Shown: piece after piece, positions 1 through 8,768 of the stretch
Position numbering within the stretch: the first letter of the stretch is position 1
Layout: the number at the start of each line of letters is the position of its first letter
DNA from: Rothia sp. (in: high G+C Gram-positive bacteria)
GTDB lineage: Bacteria; Actinomycetota; Actinomycetes; Actinomycetales; Micrococcaceae
Direction: 5' to 3'
Assembly (NCBI GenBank): GCA_030529845.1
Contig: JAUMWB010000002.1
Location: forward strand, 331,170-395,169
Length of the DNA: 64,000 nucleotides
Notes under the pieces: generated by a model
Told to the model about the DNA's origin: nothing
Database searches by the model: none
What the model saw: only the letters and a program-made list of their open reading frames with translations
Translations under genes and position numbers: made by a program

Positions 1-46
1 GCTAAACCCGGCGGAAGCCCACCGTTTCCCGCCACCGCAAGTACGG

Positions 47-54
47 GCGTCCGC
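47..54 (+). repeat. First copy of the dispersed octamer GCGTCCGC
   Basis: One example of an octamer (GCGTCCGC or GCGGACGC) hand-counted at least 37 times in the window, both between and inside genes. This copy lies just upstream of the copper chaperone gene. The rest of positions 1-68 shows no gene or clear promoter to me. The role of the octamer is unknown. Confidence 0.5.
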
Positions 55-81
55 GCCCCTTACCTCATAAGGAGAAATACC

Positions 82-297
82 ATGTCAGCAACCATCGTCA
101 AGGCAACCGGCCTCACCTGCAACCACTGCGCCATGAGCGTGCGCGAAGAAATCGAAGAGATTGAGAACGTCACCGGCGTAGAGGTCGATGTGGTTAAGGA
201 CGGCGAATCCACCGTCACCATCAACCACACCGGCGACCTGGACGCCACAGCCGTCTCAGCCGCCATCGAAGAAGCCGGCTTCACCCCGGTCGGCTAA
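82..297 (+). CDS. copZ: Copper chaperone, HMA domain (CopZ-like)
   Basis: A 71-residue soluble heavy-metal-associated (HMA) protein that binds Cu(I) in the cytosol and hands it to the CopA pump. The metal site GLTCNHC has Cys13 and Cys16, and the protein is a single ferredoxin-like HMA domain of typical length. The start is set by AAGGAG at 69-74, seven bases before the ATG. It lies 197 bp upstream of copA on the same strand, the usual pairing. The base after Cys is Asn-His rather than the commoner Ala/Gly-Ser, which is tolerated in this family. No CsoR-type regulator is visible in the window. Family assignment is sure; the copper specificity is inferred from the neighbour. Confidence 0.92.
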   Translation: MSATIVKATGLTCNHCAMSVREEIEEIENVTGVEVDVVKDGESTVTINHTGDLDATAVSAAIEEAGFTPVG

Positions 298-336
298 TCA
301 CCCAGCAGGCTGCCGAGGGCGGCTTTGCCCACGGGA

Positions 337-440
337 GGGGCGGACGCGCGTCTCTGCCAGCTAACCTTCTCGCGGGCTCGCAAGCTCGCGCGCGATTCAT
401 GCCAGACCCAGCCAGTTGGCTGCCGACGCGCGTCCGCCCC
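337..440 (+). repeat. 16-bp perfect inverted repeat between copZ and copA
   Basis: GGGGCGGACGCGCGTC at 337-352 is exactly complementary to 425-440, with a 72-bp spacer that itself contains short inverted segments (ctcgcgggctcgcaagctcgcg region, about 369-391). Each arm contains the dispersed octamer GCGGACGC. In RNA it would form a very stable hairpin between the chaperone and pump cistrons, so it may stabilise, terminate or insulate; no T-run follows. Confidence 0.6.
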
Positions 441-494
441 CAAGCACCCTATAAGCACCGAACACAACAAACACATCAAGTGAAAGAAGGCGTC

Positions 495-2771
495 ATGCCA
501 ACCCAATCCACCGCTGAGGTTTTCACCGGTGACACCCGCATCGTGAATCTGAACGTGGGAGGCATGACCTGCGCGTCCTGCGTGGGGCGGGTGGAGCGCA
601 AGCTCAAGAAAATTGGGGTGGAGCCCTCGGTCAATCTGCCGCTGGAGACCGCCCGCGTGGTTGTACCAGCATCTATCACCGATGAGCAGCTGATTGAGAC
701 CATCGAGAAGGCCGGCTACTCTGCCAGTCTCAAGCAGGACGCCGTGGAGCAGGCAGACGAGGCCGGGCAGGATTCGCTCGCCCCGCGACTGTGGGTAGCG
801 GCGCTCTTCACCCTGCCGGTCTTTCTGATATCCATGTTTGCCACCTTCCAGTTCCCCCACTGGGGCTGGGTGGTCGCAGCCCTGACCCTGCCGGTGGCCA
901 CCTGGGCAGCTATGCCCTTCCACCGCCCGGCCTGGACTAACCTGCGGCACGGCTCTTTCACCATGGACACCCTCATTTCTCTGGGTGTGGTTGCCTCCTA
1001 CGCTTTTTCTCTCTGGCAGCTGGCCATGGACCCGGCTATGACCGCCCATGCCGGCCACGGGGCGTCCGCCGGTGGGCACGGCATGGACCATATGCTCTAC
1101 TTCGATGCCGCCGCCATGATTACCCTCTTCCTACTGGCAGGGCGCACTATTGAACACCGCACCGCCCGGCGGTCCTCCCAGGCCCTGCGGGCTCTACTGA
1201 ATCTGGGGGCTAAATCGGCCACGGTGCTGCAGGGCGGGCGGGAAGTGCAGATTCCCGTCAAGGATCTGCTGCCCGGCGACATCTTTCTGGTGCGCCCTGG
1301 CGAGAAAATCGCGGTGGACGGCGAGGTCCTTGAAGGACGCTCGGCGGTGGACACCTCCCTGCTGACCGGTGAGTCTGTGCCGGTTGAGGTGGAAGTTGGG
1401 GACGCTGTTGTCGGGGCGACCGTCAATACGTCCGGTTCCCTGACGGTGCGGGCAACCCGGGTGGGAGCCGATACCGTGCTGGCCCAGATGAGCCGCACCG
1501 TGGCCGAGGCCCAGTCCACCAAGGCTCCTATCGCCCGCCTGGCTGATAGGGTATCTGCGGTTTTTGTTCCGATTGTCATTGGGTTGGCCCTGGCCACCTT
1601 GGCAGGGTGGTTGTTGCTGACCGGCGACCTCAACGCCGCCTTTACCGCAGCCGTGTCGGTGCTGGTCATCGCCTGCCCCTGCGCCCTGGGTCTGGCCACC
1701 CCTACGGCTCTGCTGGCAGGCACCTCACGCGGTTCCCAGCTGGGTATTCTGATTCGTTCAGCCCAGGTGCTCGAATCCACCAAGCACCTGCGCACCGTGG
1801 TGCTCGATAAGACCGGCACCGTCACCACCGGTGCCTTCACCCTGGCTGAGGTAACTCCCCTTGCAGGCTTTGAAGCCCAGGACGCCGGACGTCTGCTCGC
1901 GGTGGCCGGGGCGGCTGAGAGCCGCTCTGAGCACCCCATTGCCCGGGCTATCACCCAGGCTGCCCAGGCTGCTGGAGCGGGTTCCTCTCTGCCTGAAGTC
2001 ACCGCCTTTGAGTCAGCCCCCGGCGGGGGTGTGCGAGCCACCCTACTGGAAGAGGTTTCCCCAGGTGAAAGCCGAGAAATCACGGCTCTAGTGGGTCAGG
2101 CCAGCTTCTTGGATGCCGAAGGTATCGAGTTGAGCGAAGCCCACACCCACGCCCTACTGGCCGGGCAGGAGGCCGGGCGCACCACCGTCGTCCTTGCTCT
2201 CAACGGGCAGCCCGCGGCCCTGCTGGCCCTGCAAGATACCCCCAAGCCGGGGGCGTCCGAAGCTCTGGCAGAACTCAAGGCCCTGGGGCTCATCCCGGTT
2301 CTACTGACCGGGGACGCCGAGCCCGTCGCCCGTGCGGTAGCTGCCCGGGTAGGCATTGACTCCGCGAATGTTTATGCGGGAGTTAGCCCCTCCGATAAGC
2401 TGTCCACCATCACCCGCCTGCAAGAGGGCGGAGTGGGGGTCGCCATGGTGGGCGACGGTGTGAATGACGCTGCCGCCCTCGCCAAAGCCGATGTGGGCGT
2501 GGCCATGGGGTCGGGCACCGACGTGGCCATGGAGGCTGCCGACATGACCATTGTGCGCAGCGACCTAAGCTCACTGCCGACAGCCATTCGACTCTCACGG
2601 GCCACCCTGCGCCTCATTAAGAGCAACCTCTTCTGGGCCTTTGCCTACAACACGGTGGCCATTCCGGTGGCGGCAGCCGGCCTGCTCAACCCCATGATTG
2701 CAGCAGCAGCCATGGCCTTCTCCTCAGTCTTCGTGGTGCTCAACTCCACCCGTCTGCTCCGCTTTACCTAA
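495..2771 (+). CDS. copA: Copper-exporting P1B-type ATPase CopA
   Basis: A 758-residue integral-membrane pump that exports Cu(I) using ATP. In order it has one N-terminal HMA domain with GGMTCASC (Cys26, Cys29); TM helices from about residue 90; a His/Gly/Met-rich loop near residues 180-200; the actuator-domain TGES; the intramembrane CPC motif at 394-396; the phosphorylation motif DKTGT (Asp438); a SEHP motif; [10 protein letters not shown]; and a final TM pair. All catalytic motifs are intact. I chose ATG 495 because GAAAGAAGG lies just before it and the protein starts right before the HMA domain; an in-frame ATG at 399 has no ribosome-binding site and would add 32 unrelated residues. It is followed 29 bp later by a lipoprotein gene, probably in the same operon. 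Confidence 0.95.
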   Translation: MPTQSTAEVFTGDTRIVNLNVGGMTCASCVGRVERKLKKIGVEPSVNLPLETARVVVPASITDEQLIETIEKAGYSASLKQDAVEQADEAGQDSLAPRLWVAALFTLPVFLISMFATFQFPHWGWVVAALTLPVATWAAMPFHRPAWTNLRHGSFTMDTLISLGVVASYAFSLWQLAMDPAMTAHAGHGASAGGHGMDHMLYFDAAAMITLFLLAGRTIEHRTARRSSQALRALLNLGAKSATVLQGGREVQIPVKDLLPGDIFLVRPGEKIAVDGEVLEGRSAVDTSLLTGESVPVEVEVGDAVVGATVNTSGSLTVRATRVGADTVLAQMSRTVAEAQSTKAPIARLADRVSAVFVPIVIGLALATLAGWLLLTGDLNAAFTAAVSVLVIACPCALGLATPTALLAGTSRGSQLGILIRSAQVLESTKHLRTVVLDKTGTVTTGAFTLAEVTPLAGFEAQDAGRLLAVAGAAESRSEHPIARAITQAAQAAGAGSSLPEVTAFESAPGGGVRATLLEEVSPGESREITALVGQASFLDAEGIELSEAHTHALLAGQEAGRTTVVLALNGQPAALLALQDTPKPGASEALAELKALGLIPVLLTGDAEPVARAVAARVGIDSANVYAGVSPSDKLSTITRLQEGGVGVAMVGDGVNDAAALAKADVGVAMGSGTDVAMEAADMTIVRSDLSSLPTAIRLSRATLRLIKSNLFWAFAYNTVAIPVAAAGLLNPMIAAAAMAFSSVFVVLNSTRLLRFT

Positions 2772-2800
2772 CACCCCAACCAACGCCTTAGGAGGCATCC

Positions 2801-3376
2801 ATGAAAACCCTGCCCACCCGCGTCCTCACCCTCGCTGCCGCATCTCTGCTGGCTCTGACTGCCTGCGGATCCAACGAGTCAAATGCTAAAAGCGAGGCTG
2901 AGACTCTGGTCTCGTCGGCTGCCGCAGCCCACGCTGATCACGCCAACCACCCAGCCGACGGCGGGCCCGCACCTGCCGGTATCGCTGAAGTATCAGACCC
3001 CATCTACCCGGTTGGCACCGAGGTGGTTCTCGCCGCTGACCACATGAGTGGCATGAGCGGGGCTACCGCCACCATCGTAGGTGCCTATCAGACCTACACC
3101 TACTCGGTGAACTACACCCCTACCGACGGTTCTGACCCGGTCACCGACCACAAGTGGGTTGTGCAGGAAGAACTGGCGGACGCCGGGAGTGAGCGGCTTA
3201 CCGACGGCGCCCCCGTGACCATCGAGGCTGAGCACATGACCGGCATGAGGGGAGCTGAGGGGACGGTTGAATCGTCCACCGATGAGACCGTTTATATGGT
3301 GGACTTCACTTCCAGTGGCATGACCATGAAGAACCATAAGTGGGTCACTGAATCCGAGATTGAAGGGGCCAAGTAA
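2801..3376 (+). CDS. YdhK-family (DUF1541) lipoprotein
   Basis: A 191-residue secreted lipoprotein. It has a signal peptide with lipobox LTAC (lipid-modified Cys22), then a His-rich linker (HADHANH), then two tandem homologous units at about 65-125 and 128-190. Each unit reads like AEHMTGM...GAEGTV...VDF...HKWV, the DUF1541 signature of the YdhK family. The recurrent HM.GM and Met/His residues would suit a metal-binding role outside the membrane. It follows copA by 29 bp with an AGGAGG site, so it is probably co-transcribed. Function in this family is not settled; a role in periplasm-side copper handling is inference from the operon and residues. Confidence 0.85.
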   Translation: MKTLPTRVLTLAAASLLALTACGSNESNAKSEAETLVSSAAAAHADHANHPADGGPAPAGIAEVSDPIYPVGTEVVLAADHMSGMSGATATIVGAYQTYTYSVNYTPTDGSDPVTDHKWVVQEELADAGSERLTDGAPVTIEAEHMTGMRGAEGTVESSTDETVYMVDFTSSGMTMKNHKWVTESEIEGAK

Positions 3377-3403
3377 CTCCTCATTCTCAAAGGGACCACA
3401 AAA

Positions 3404-3440
3404 CTTCAAAAGGACCGCATAATATGCGGTCCTTTTGAAG
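3404..3440. terminator. Bidirectional hairpin terminator
   Basis: A perfect 17-bp stem (3404-3420 with 3424-3440) and a 3-nt loop lies between the end of the copper operon and the convergent monooxygenase gene. A-rich and T-rich ends of the arms suit termination from both sides. Confidence 0.8.
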
Positions 3441-3474
3441 AAATGAGGTCCCCTTGCTAGGGGCGGGAACGGGG

Positions 3475-4482
3475 TTAGAGTGCGGGCTTGATGTCGCGGA
3501 CGATTGCCTCCAGCTGGCGCAGGTTGAAGTCCACTCCCAGCATGTTGGGAATGGTCACCAGCAGGGTGTCAGCCTCAGCCACAGCCTCGTCTTGGGCCAG
3601 TTCTTCGGCGATTTTGTCAGGCTCACCAATGTAGCTCTTGCCGAAGCGGGAGACAGCACCGTCCAGAATACCGACCTGATCCTGCCCCTCAGCCTGAGCG
3701 CGCAGGCCGAAGTAGTAGTTACTCTGCTCATCAATAATTGGGATAATCGAGCGCGAGACCGAGGTGCGCGGGGCACCCTCGTGCCCGGCGCCAGCCCAAG
3801 CCTGCTTGAAGATACGTAGTTGCTCGGCCTGGAGTTGGTCAAAGGGCACACCGGTATCTTCCAGCAGCAGGGTGGAGGACATAAGGTTCATGCCCTGCTC
3901 GCCGGTCCAGCGGGCGGTGTCGCGGGTGCCAGCACCCCACCAGATACGGCGGGGCAGGCCGGGCGACTGGGGCGTAATCGGATCGAGCTGGGTGGGGTCA
4001 GAAACGCTCTGGGCGATTCCCTTCCCGGCGATGGCCTCGCGGAAGAGGGCGGTGTGACGGCGAGCCATGTCAGACTCGTCCTCCCCCTCGGTGGGCAGGT
4101 AGCCAAAGTGAGCAAAGCCCTTGTAGACGGTCTCGGGTGAACCGCGAGAGATACCCAGCTGTAGGCGCTCGTTACCGGCAATGAGGTCTACCATGGCGGC
4201 CTGCTCTGCCATGTAGAGCGGGTTTTCATAGCGCATATCAATGACGCCGGTGCCCAGCTCGATGGTGGAGGTGCGGGCTGCTGCGGCGGCCAGCAGGGGG
4301 AAAGGGGACATCTGCTGCTGGGCGAAGTGGTGCACGCGGTAGAAGGCCCCGTCCAGCCCGATGTCTTCAGCGCCGACCGCTAGATCGATGGCTTGGTGGA
4401 GCATGTCGGCGCCGGTGCGGGTTTTGGATCCGGGATAGTCGCCGTAGTGGCCAAAGGAGAGAAAGCCGATTTTAGGTGCCAC
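3475..4482 (-). CDS. LLM-class flavin-dependent monooxygenase
   Basis: A 335-residue luciferase-like (bacterial luciferase/alkanal monooxygenase) TIM-barrel protein using reduced flavin. Family features include the beta-strand start KIGFLSFGHYGD, a central GAFYRVHHF segment, ELGTGVIDMRYENPLYMAEQ and the LQLGISRGSPE motif. Start is GTG at 4482 with an AAAGG-type site about nine bases before it. It is transcribed away from the AraC regulator gene located 135 bp upstream on the same strand, with a terminator between them. The substrate cannot be told from sequence; such enzymes act on alkanals, sulfonates, amines or other small molecules. Confidence 0.85.
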   Translation of the reverse strand: MAPKIGFLSFGHYGDYPGSKTRTGADMLHQAIDLAVGAEDIGLDGAFYRVHHFAQQQMSPFPLLAAAAARTSTIELGTGVIDMRYENPLYMAEQAAMVDLIAGNERLQLGISRGSPETVYKGFAHFGYLPTEGEDESDMARRHTALFREAIAGKGIAQSVSDPTQLDPITPQSPGLPRRIWWGAGTRDTARWTGEQGMNLMSSTLLLEDTGVPFDQLQAEQLRIFKQAWAGAGHEGAPRTSVSRSIIPIIDEQSNYYFGLRAQAEGQDQVGILDGAVSRFGKSYIGEPDKIAEELAQDEAVAEADTLLVTIPNMLGVDFNLRQLEAIVRDIKPAL

Positions 4483-4522
4483 GGTCTTGTGCCTTTCAGG
4501 TTAGTTTTCCTTACAGGCATTA

Positions 4523-4536
4523 CTTTACCAGTAAAG
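4523..4536. promoter_or_regulatory. Palindrome upstream of the LLM monooxygenase
   Basis: CTTTAC-CA-GTAAAG is a 6+2+6 palindrome located about 40 bp before the monooxygenase start. It could be an operator; no regulator can be assigned to it. Confidence 0.35.
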
Positions 4537-4562
4537 CATTGCGGATGGCAGGGAGAAGCCAT

Positions 4563-4612
4563 CGAAAAAGTGCAAGCGCCTGTTATTTTTCATGCGGCAC
4601 TTGCACTTTTCG
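4563..4612 (-). terminator. Terminator after the AraC-type regulator gene
   Basis: Arms at 4563-4576 (cgaaaaagtgcaag) and 4600-4612 (cttgcacttttcg) pair almost perfectly. Read on the minus strand the hairpin ends in a T-run, directly after the regulator stop at 4618. Confidence 0.7.
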
Positions 4613-4617
4613 AGGGG

Positions 4618-5577
4618 CTAGCCAGCCAAGATTCTCGCCCGATAAGCTGAGGGAGACTCCCCATATTCAGCCTTAAAGGCCTTGCTGACATGTGAGGGGT
4701 CAAAGAGGGCGTAGCGGGCACTAATGGTTTGCACCGAGTCCCCGCGATAGAGGGGGTTAGCAAGGTCTTCTCGAATGCACTCTAGACGGCGGGTTCGAAT
4801 ATAGGTAGAGACGGTCTGCTGGTTAGCCGCGAACCGCCCATGCAGCTGCCGCAGGGAGATATAGAGGGCGTCAGCAATTTTACCGGGGCCCAGGTCAGGG
4901 TCCCCCAGGTGCTCCTCAATATAGGCAACTGCCTGGTGAAAGAGCATATTACCCGGCGAGCGCCCAGCCTCGTTTGACTCTGCTGCCATGACGGTAATGA
5001 GCATTTCGAGGGCCGAGCGCACCAGGGCCAGGGCGTGAGGGCCACTGAGCTCATCAAGGTTGGCTGCAAGTTGCTCAAAGAGGGGCACGGCAAATTTTCC
5101 GAGGCCCTGCTGGTCAGAGACGGGGGTTGCGGTAATGACTCCCACATAGTCAGCTCCCAGGTGCACGAAGTTTTGCGGAAAGAGCACGATGAGGCTGCGT
5201 TGCTGCCCGGGGTATTCGAGCTGGTAGGGGCGTTTGGTGACATAGAGGGCCAGGTCGCCGGGGTGCAGGTGGCAGGTACGTCCGTCCTGGGTGAGTACAG
5301 CTTCCCCCTCGAGCTGCAGGCTGAGTTTGCAGTAGCCGTTGTGTTCAGCGTCGTGATCATCGGGTGTGCGGGCGACACTGTGGGCCGGGGTGGTCATATC
5401 AAAGAGCTCCACATCACCCAGGGAGGCGGTGCGGACGCTGGCGCTAAAGTTATAGGGGTCATCACAGGTGATGTGCAGGTCGCCAAAGCTTTCGCGCGCA
5501 CCGGCGCACCAGTCAGCGAAGCCCAGTTCTTGGTGCTGCCGAAAGCGGTAGGCGGCGCGGTTTTCTTCTTGGCTCAT
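4618..5577 (-). CDS. AraC/XylS-family regulator, FeaR-like
   Basis: A 319-residue transcription regulator. The N-terminal about 190 residues form an AraC_binding_2-type cupin sensor (LHPGDLALYVTKRPY region); the C-terminal about 100 residues contain two helix-turn-helix units, with DALYISLRQLHGRF as the first and ALFDPSHVSKAFKAEYG as the second. The ATG at 5577 has AGAAGGA eight bases upstream; a GTG ten codons earlier (5607) lies within a palindrome and lacks a good site. It is divergent from an aldehyde dehydrogenase gene, the arrangement of FeaR and its target, so it probably controls that gene. The effector is unknown. Confidence 0.85.
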   Translation of the reverse strand: MSQEENRAAYRFRQHQELGFADWCAGARESFGDLHITCDDPYNFSASVRTASLGDVELFDMTTPAHSVARTPDDHDAEHNGYCKLSLQLEGEAVLTQDGRTCHLHPGDLALYVTKRPYQLEYPGQQRSLIVLFPQNFVHLGADYVGVITATPVSDQQGLGKFAVPLFEQLAANLDELSGPHALALVRSALEMLITVMAAESNEAGRSPGNMLFHQAVAYIEEHLGDPDLGPGKIADALYISLRQLHGRFAANQQTVSTYIRTRRLECIREDLANPLYRGDSVQTISARYALFDPSHVSKAFKAEYGESPSAYRARILAG

Positions 5578-5601
5578 GTGGGCTTCCTTCTGCTGTCCTA
5601 A

Positions 5602-5617
5602 GGTCACTCAAGTGACC
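5602..5617. promoter_or_regulatory. Inverted repeat between regulator and aldehyde dehydrogenase
   Basis: GGTCACT-CA-AGTGACC is a 7+2+7 palindrome in the divergent intergenic region. It is a candidate operator for the AraC-type protein or for another factor; AraC proteins usually bind direct repeats, so this is uncertain. Confidence 0.4.
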
Positions 5618-5718
5618 GGGCGCACACTGCGCCAAATACTGTGCACGGCTCGCCTAACAGGCGCAAAACCGTGACTCACATCATAGATGTAACCGTTTTT
5701 AACAGCAAGGAGATGACA

Positions 5719-7134
5719 ATGCTGTCACTACCCACATCCTATTCAGAACTGGTAAGCCGCGTCACCACCGGCGGCACTCGCGAGGTTTTCGACCCGGCCA
5801 CTGAAGAACTTATCGGTTTGGCGCCCGAGCAGGGCACTGACGTCCTCGATGAGCTCGTCGCCAAGGCCCGTGAAGCCCAGCCCGCCTGGGCGGCCCTGTC
5901 GCACGCCGAGCGTAGCGACTACCTCATGAAGATGGCGGACGCCATTGAGCATGCCTCCGAGCCCTTGGCGGAGCTGCTCTCCCGCGAGCAGGGTAAGCCT
6001 CTCAACGGCCCCAATGCCCGGTTTGAGCTGGGTGGCTGCGTGGCCTGGACTCGCGCTACCGCGTCCTTCGGCCTGGAGGAAGAAACCCTGGTTGACGACG
6101 GCGAGACCCGGGCCGTACTCAACTACCGCCCCATTGGCGTGGTGGGCGGCATTGGCCCCTGGAACTGGCCGCTCATGATTACCATCTGGCAGATCGCCCC
6201 GGCCCTGCGTATGGGCAATACCATTGTGCTCAAGCCCTCCGAGTACACCACCCTGAGTGTGCTGGCCCTGGTTGAGGTTATCAACACCGTGCTCCCCGAG
6301 GGCGTCGTACAGATCATCCCGGCAACCCCCGAGGTCGGTGCCGCTATGACCATCCACCCGGGCATCGACAAGATTACCTTCACCGGTTCCACCGCAACCG
6401 GCAAGAAAATTGCCGCCTCAACCGCAGATACCCTCAAGCGCCTCACCCTGGAGCTGGGCGGCAACGACGCCGGTATCGTGCTTGACGACGCCGACCCCAA
6501 GGCCATTGCCGAGGGTCTCTTCTGGGGCGCCTTTATCAATACCGGCCAGACCTGCGCGGCCCTCAAGCGCCTCTACGTCCCTGACTCCCTCTACGACCAG
6601 GTCTGCGATGAGCTGGTTGCCGTCGCCCAGAACATGCCCATGGGTGTGGGCCTTGAGGAGCAGAATGTCCTAGGCCCCCTGCAAAACAAGGCCCAGTACG
6701 ACATTGTGGCCAACCTGGTGCAAAAGGCTAAGGACGGCGGTGCTCGCGTCCTGCTGGGTGGCAACCCCGACGAAGATGCCAAGGGCTTCTTCTACCCCAC
6801 CACCCTGATGGCTGATATCGACAAGGATAACCCCCTGGTGGTTGAAGAACAGTTCGGCCCGGCTCTGCCGATTATCCGCTACTCCACCCTGGAGGAAGCC
6901 CTCGAAGAGGCTAATAAGCTGAATGTAGGCTTGGGCGCCTCGGTCTGGTCATCGAATATTGAGCGAGCCCGGGAGGTTGCTGCCAAGGTTCAGGCCGGTA
7001 CCGTCTGGATTAACAAGCACGGCGCGATTGACCCCCGCATCCCCTTCGGCGGTATCAAGGAGTCAGGTTACGGCGTGGAGTTTGGCGTCGAAGGTCTCAA
7101 GCACATGGGCCTGCCGCAGGTTATCTGCGAATAG
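5719..7134 (+). CDS. NAD(P)-dependent aldehyde dehydrogenase
   Basis: A 471-residue ALDH-superfamily enzyme oxidising an aldehyde to its acid. Visible landmarks are GIGPWNWPL and LKPSE (cofactor site), FTGSTATGK, the general-base region LELGGND, the catalytic Cys279 in GQTCAAL, and EQFGPALP near the C-terminus. I chose the ATG at 5719 because AAGGAG lies six bases before it; the ATG at 5713 is too close to that site and 5641 lacks one. It is divergent from the AraC/FeaR-type gene, so inducible control is likely. The substrate is unknown; FeaR homology hints at an aromatic aldehyde such as phenylacetaldehyde, which would feed the neighbouring PAA pathway (inference). Confidence 0.88.
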   Translation: MLSLPTSYSELVSRVTTGGTREVFDPATEELIGLAPEQGTDVLDELVAKAREAQPAWAALSHAERSDYLMKMADAIEHASEPLAELLSREQGKPLNGPNARFELGGCVAWTRATASFGLEEETLVDDGETRAVLNYRPIGVVGGIGPWNWPLMITIWQIAPALRMGNTIVLKPSEYTTLSVLALVEVINTVLPEGVVQIIPATPEVGAAMTIHPGIDKITFTGSTATGKKIAASTADTLKRLTLELGGNDAGIVLDDADPKAIAEGLFWGAFINTGQTCAALKRLYVPDSLYDQVCDELVAVAQNMPMGVGLEEQNVLGPLQNKAQYDIVANLVQKAKDGGARVLLGGNPDEDAKGFFYPTTLMADIDKDNPLVVEEQFGPALPIIRYSTLEEALEEANKLNVGLGASVWSSNIERAREVAAKVQAGTVWINKHGAIDPRIPFGGIKESGYGVEFGVEGLKHMGLPQVICE

Positions 7135-7146
7135 CCCCACCCGCAT

Positions 7147-7178
7147 CTGCCCCGCCCGGACGCACCCGGGCGGGGCAG
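7147..7178 (+). terminator. GC-rich hairpin terminator after aldehyde dehydrogenase
   Basis: A perfect 13-bp stem (CTGCCCCGCCCGG at 7147-7159 with 7166-7178) and a 6-nt loop begins 12 bp after the stop codon. Confidence 0.75.
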
Positions 7179-7220
7179 GCGTCCTTAAGCCCCTGTGTGC
7201 GGGGCGAGTAAAAAAATTAC

Positions 7221-7234
7221 TGACCGAGCGTTAA
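7221..7234. promoter_or_regulatory. Candidate PaaR operator upstream of the permease
   Basis: TGACCGAGCGTTAA matches the palindrome TGAnCGnnnGnTCA found at four other PAA promoters with one deviation at the right end. It is upstream of the -35 of the permease promoter. Confidence 0.6.
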
Positions 7235-7254
7235 AAAATTCCCGCGCAGACCTG

Positions 7255-7282
7255 TTGCCAGGCCCCGGTTTTCGTATATGAT
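7255..7282 (+). promoter_or_regulatory. Permease promoter overlapped by an hpa-type operator
   Basis: TTGCCA (7255-7260), a 16-bp spacer and TATGAT (7277-7282) form a good sigma-70-like promoter. The -10 lies in TCGTATATGAT (7272-7282), the same 11-mer found at the hydroxyphenylacetate operon at 41417-41427. The MHS permease could thus be controlled both by PaaR and by the GntR-type hpa regulator. Confidence 0.6.
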
Positions 7283-7351
7283 TTCAAACAAATGTGACAC
7301 CCGCCTCAGAAAAGGCGCCCATCATCCACCCCCGCACACAAGGAGACACCG

Positions 7352-8701
7352 ATGTCTTCACACATGGCAACCAGCACCCGCCACCGGGTCAGCCGCGAAG
7401 AAAAGAAGGTGCTCGCAGGCACCCTCATTGGCACCACCATCGAGTGGTATGACTTCTTCATCTACGCCCAGGCCGCAGGCCTCATCCTCGCCACCCAGTA
7501 CTTCACCCCCGAAGGTGAAGATAAGACCATTGCCCAGATTGTCTCCTGGGCTTCCCTGGGTATTAGCTTCATCTTCCGCCCCCTCGGTGCCATCGTAGCT
7601 GGCCATATCGGCGATAAGTTCGGCCGCCGTATCACCCTGGTGCTCACCCTTATCCTCATGGGTATTGCCACCGTAGGCATCGGCTTCGTACCCACCTACG
7701 CCCAAATCGGCATCGCAGCCCCCATCATCATCGTGGTTCTGCGTATTCTTCAGGGCTTCTCCGCCGGCGGTGAGTGGGGCGGCGCTGCCCTCATGTCAGT
7801 TGAGCACGCCCCCCGCAACAAGCGCGGCTTCTTCGGAGCCTTCCCCCAGATTGGCGTGCCCCTGGGCATGATTCTGGCAACCCTGGTCAACCTGCTCCTG
7901 AACGCCCTTTTGACCGAAGAGCAGTTCTTGAGCTTTGGCTGGCGCATCCCCTTCTGGTCCTCCATCATCCTGATTTTGGTAGGCTTCTACATCCGCCACT
8001 CCGTTGAAGAGTCCCCCGTCTTCAAGGAAATGCAGAACCTTAAGAAGCGCGAATCAGCCCCGCTCAAGCAGCTCTTTAAGTCCAACACCAAAGAGGTTGT
8101 TCTCGCGGCCCTCATCTTCATCGCCAACAATGCTGCGGGTTACCTGGTCATCGCCTTCTTCATCTCCTACGGCGTCAAGGCCCTGGGCATGAGCCGCGGC
8201 GACGCCATGACCGCCTCACTCATCGGCGGCCTGGGCTGGCTGATTTTCACCATGGTCGGTGGCTGGATGAGCGACAAGATCGGTCGCGTACGCACCTTCC
8301 AGCTGGGCTACGGCTTCGTGATTCTCTGGGCCGTGCCCATGTGGTTCCTGGTCGACAGTGGCAGTGCTGCCCTCTTTACCCTGGCCATCTTCGTCCTGAC
8401 CATCGGCCTGGGCCCCTCCTACGGCCCCCAGTCAGCTATGTACGCTGAGATGTTCCCGGCCTCCGTCCGCTTCTCGGGCATCTCAATCGGCTATGCCATC
8501 GGTGCGATTCTGGGTGGCGCTTTCGCCCCCATGATTGCCGAGATGATTCTCAAGCAGACCGGCCAATCCTGGATGATTGGTCTCTACATCGCAGCCCTGG
8601 CCGTGGTATCGGTGATTGCGGTGAGCATGGTACCCAAGAGCAACCAGGAAATTGATCTGCACCCCGAAGAGGAAGATTTTTCCGAGCGCACGAGGAAATA
8701 A
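7352..8701 (+). CDS. MHS-family metabolite:H+ symporter, probable aromatic-acid permease
   Basis: A 449-residue, 12-TM major facilitator of the metabolite:proton symporter (ShiA/ProP-like) group. It has the family opening GTTIEWYDFFIYAQ, the loop 2-3 signature GHIGDKFGRR, RILQGFSAGGEWGGA after TM4, and WMSDKIGRVRT in the second half. AAGGAG lies upstream of the ATG. Placement at the head of the PAA gene region, with a PaaR-like site and an hpa-type operator in its promoter, points to uptake of phenylacetate and/or hydroxyphenylacetate; this substrate assignment is inference. It is followed by its own terminator. Confidence 0.85.
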   Translation: MSSHMATSTRHRVSREEKKVLAGTLIGTTIEWYDFFIYAQAAGLILATQYFTPEGEDKTIAQIVSWASLGISFIFRPLGAIVAGHIGDKFGRRITLVLTLILMGIATVGIGFVPTYAQIGIAAPIIIVVLRILQGFSAGGEWGGAALMSVEHAPRNKRGFFGAFPQIGVPLGMILATLVNLLLNALLTEEQFLSFGWRIPFWSSIILILVGFYIRHSVEESPVFKEMQNLKKRESAPLKQLFKSNTKEVVLAALIFIANNAAGYLVIAFFISYGVKALGMSRGDAMTASLIGGLGWLIFTMVGGWMSDKIGRVRTFQLGYGFVILWAVPMWFLVDSGSAALFTLAIFVLTIGLGPSYGPQSAMYAEMFPASVRFSGISIGYAIGAILGGAFAPMIAEMILKQTGQSWMIGLYIAALAVVSVIAVSMVPKSNQEIDLHPEEEDFSERTRK

Positions 8702-8726
8702 AATCTTCCGGATTAAAGCATGAGCT

Positions 8727-8757
8727 GGCCCCCGTGACCCTATCGGCTACGGGGGCC
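8727..8757 (+). terminator. Terminator after the permease
   Basis: GGCCCCCGT at 8727-8735 pairs with ACGGGGGCC at 8749-8757 about 26 bp after the permease stop. Confidence 0.65.
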
Positions 8758-8768
8758 TCCCCCTACCC

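Noticed and set aside
399-494. Longer N-terminus of CopA starting at 399
   Set aside because: No ribosome-binding site, overlaps the inverted repeat, and gives 32 residues without homology; 495 has a good site.
1097-2083. Long minus-strand frame opposite copA
   Set aside because: Shadow of the intact ATPase gene; Arg/Ser/Thr-rich translation without family features.
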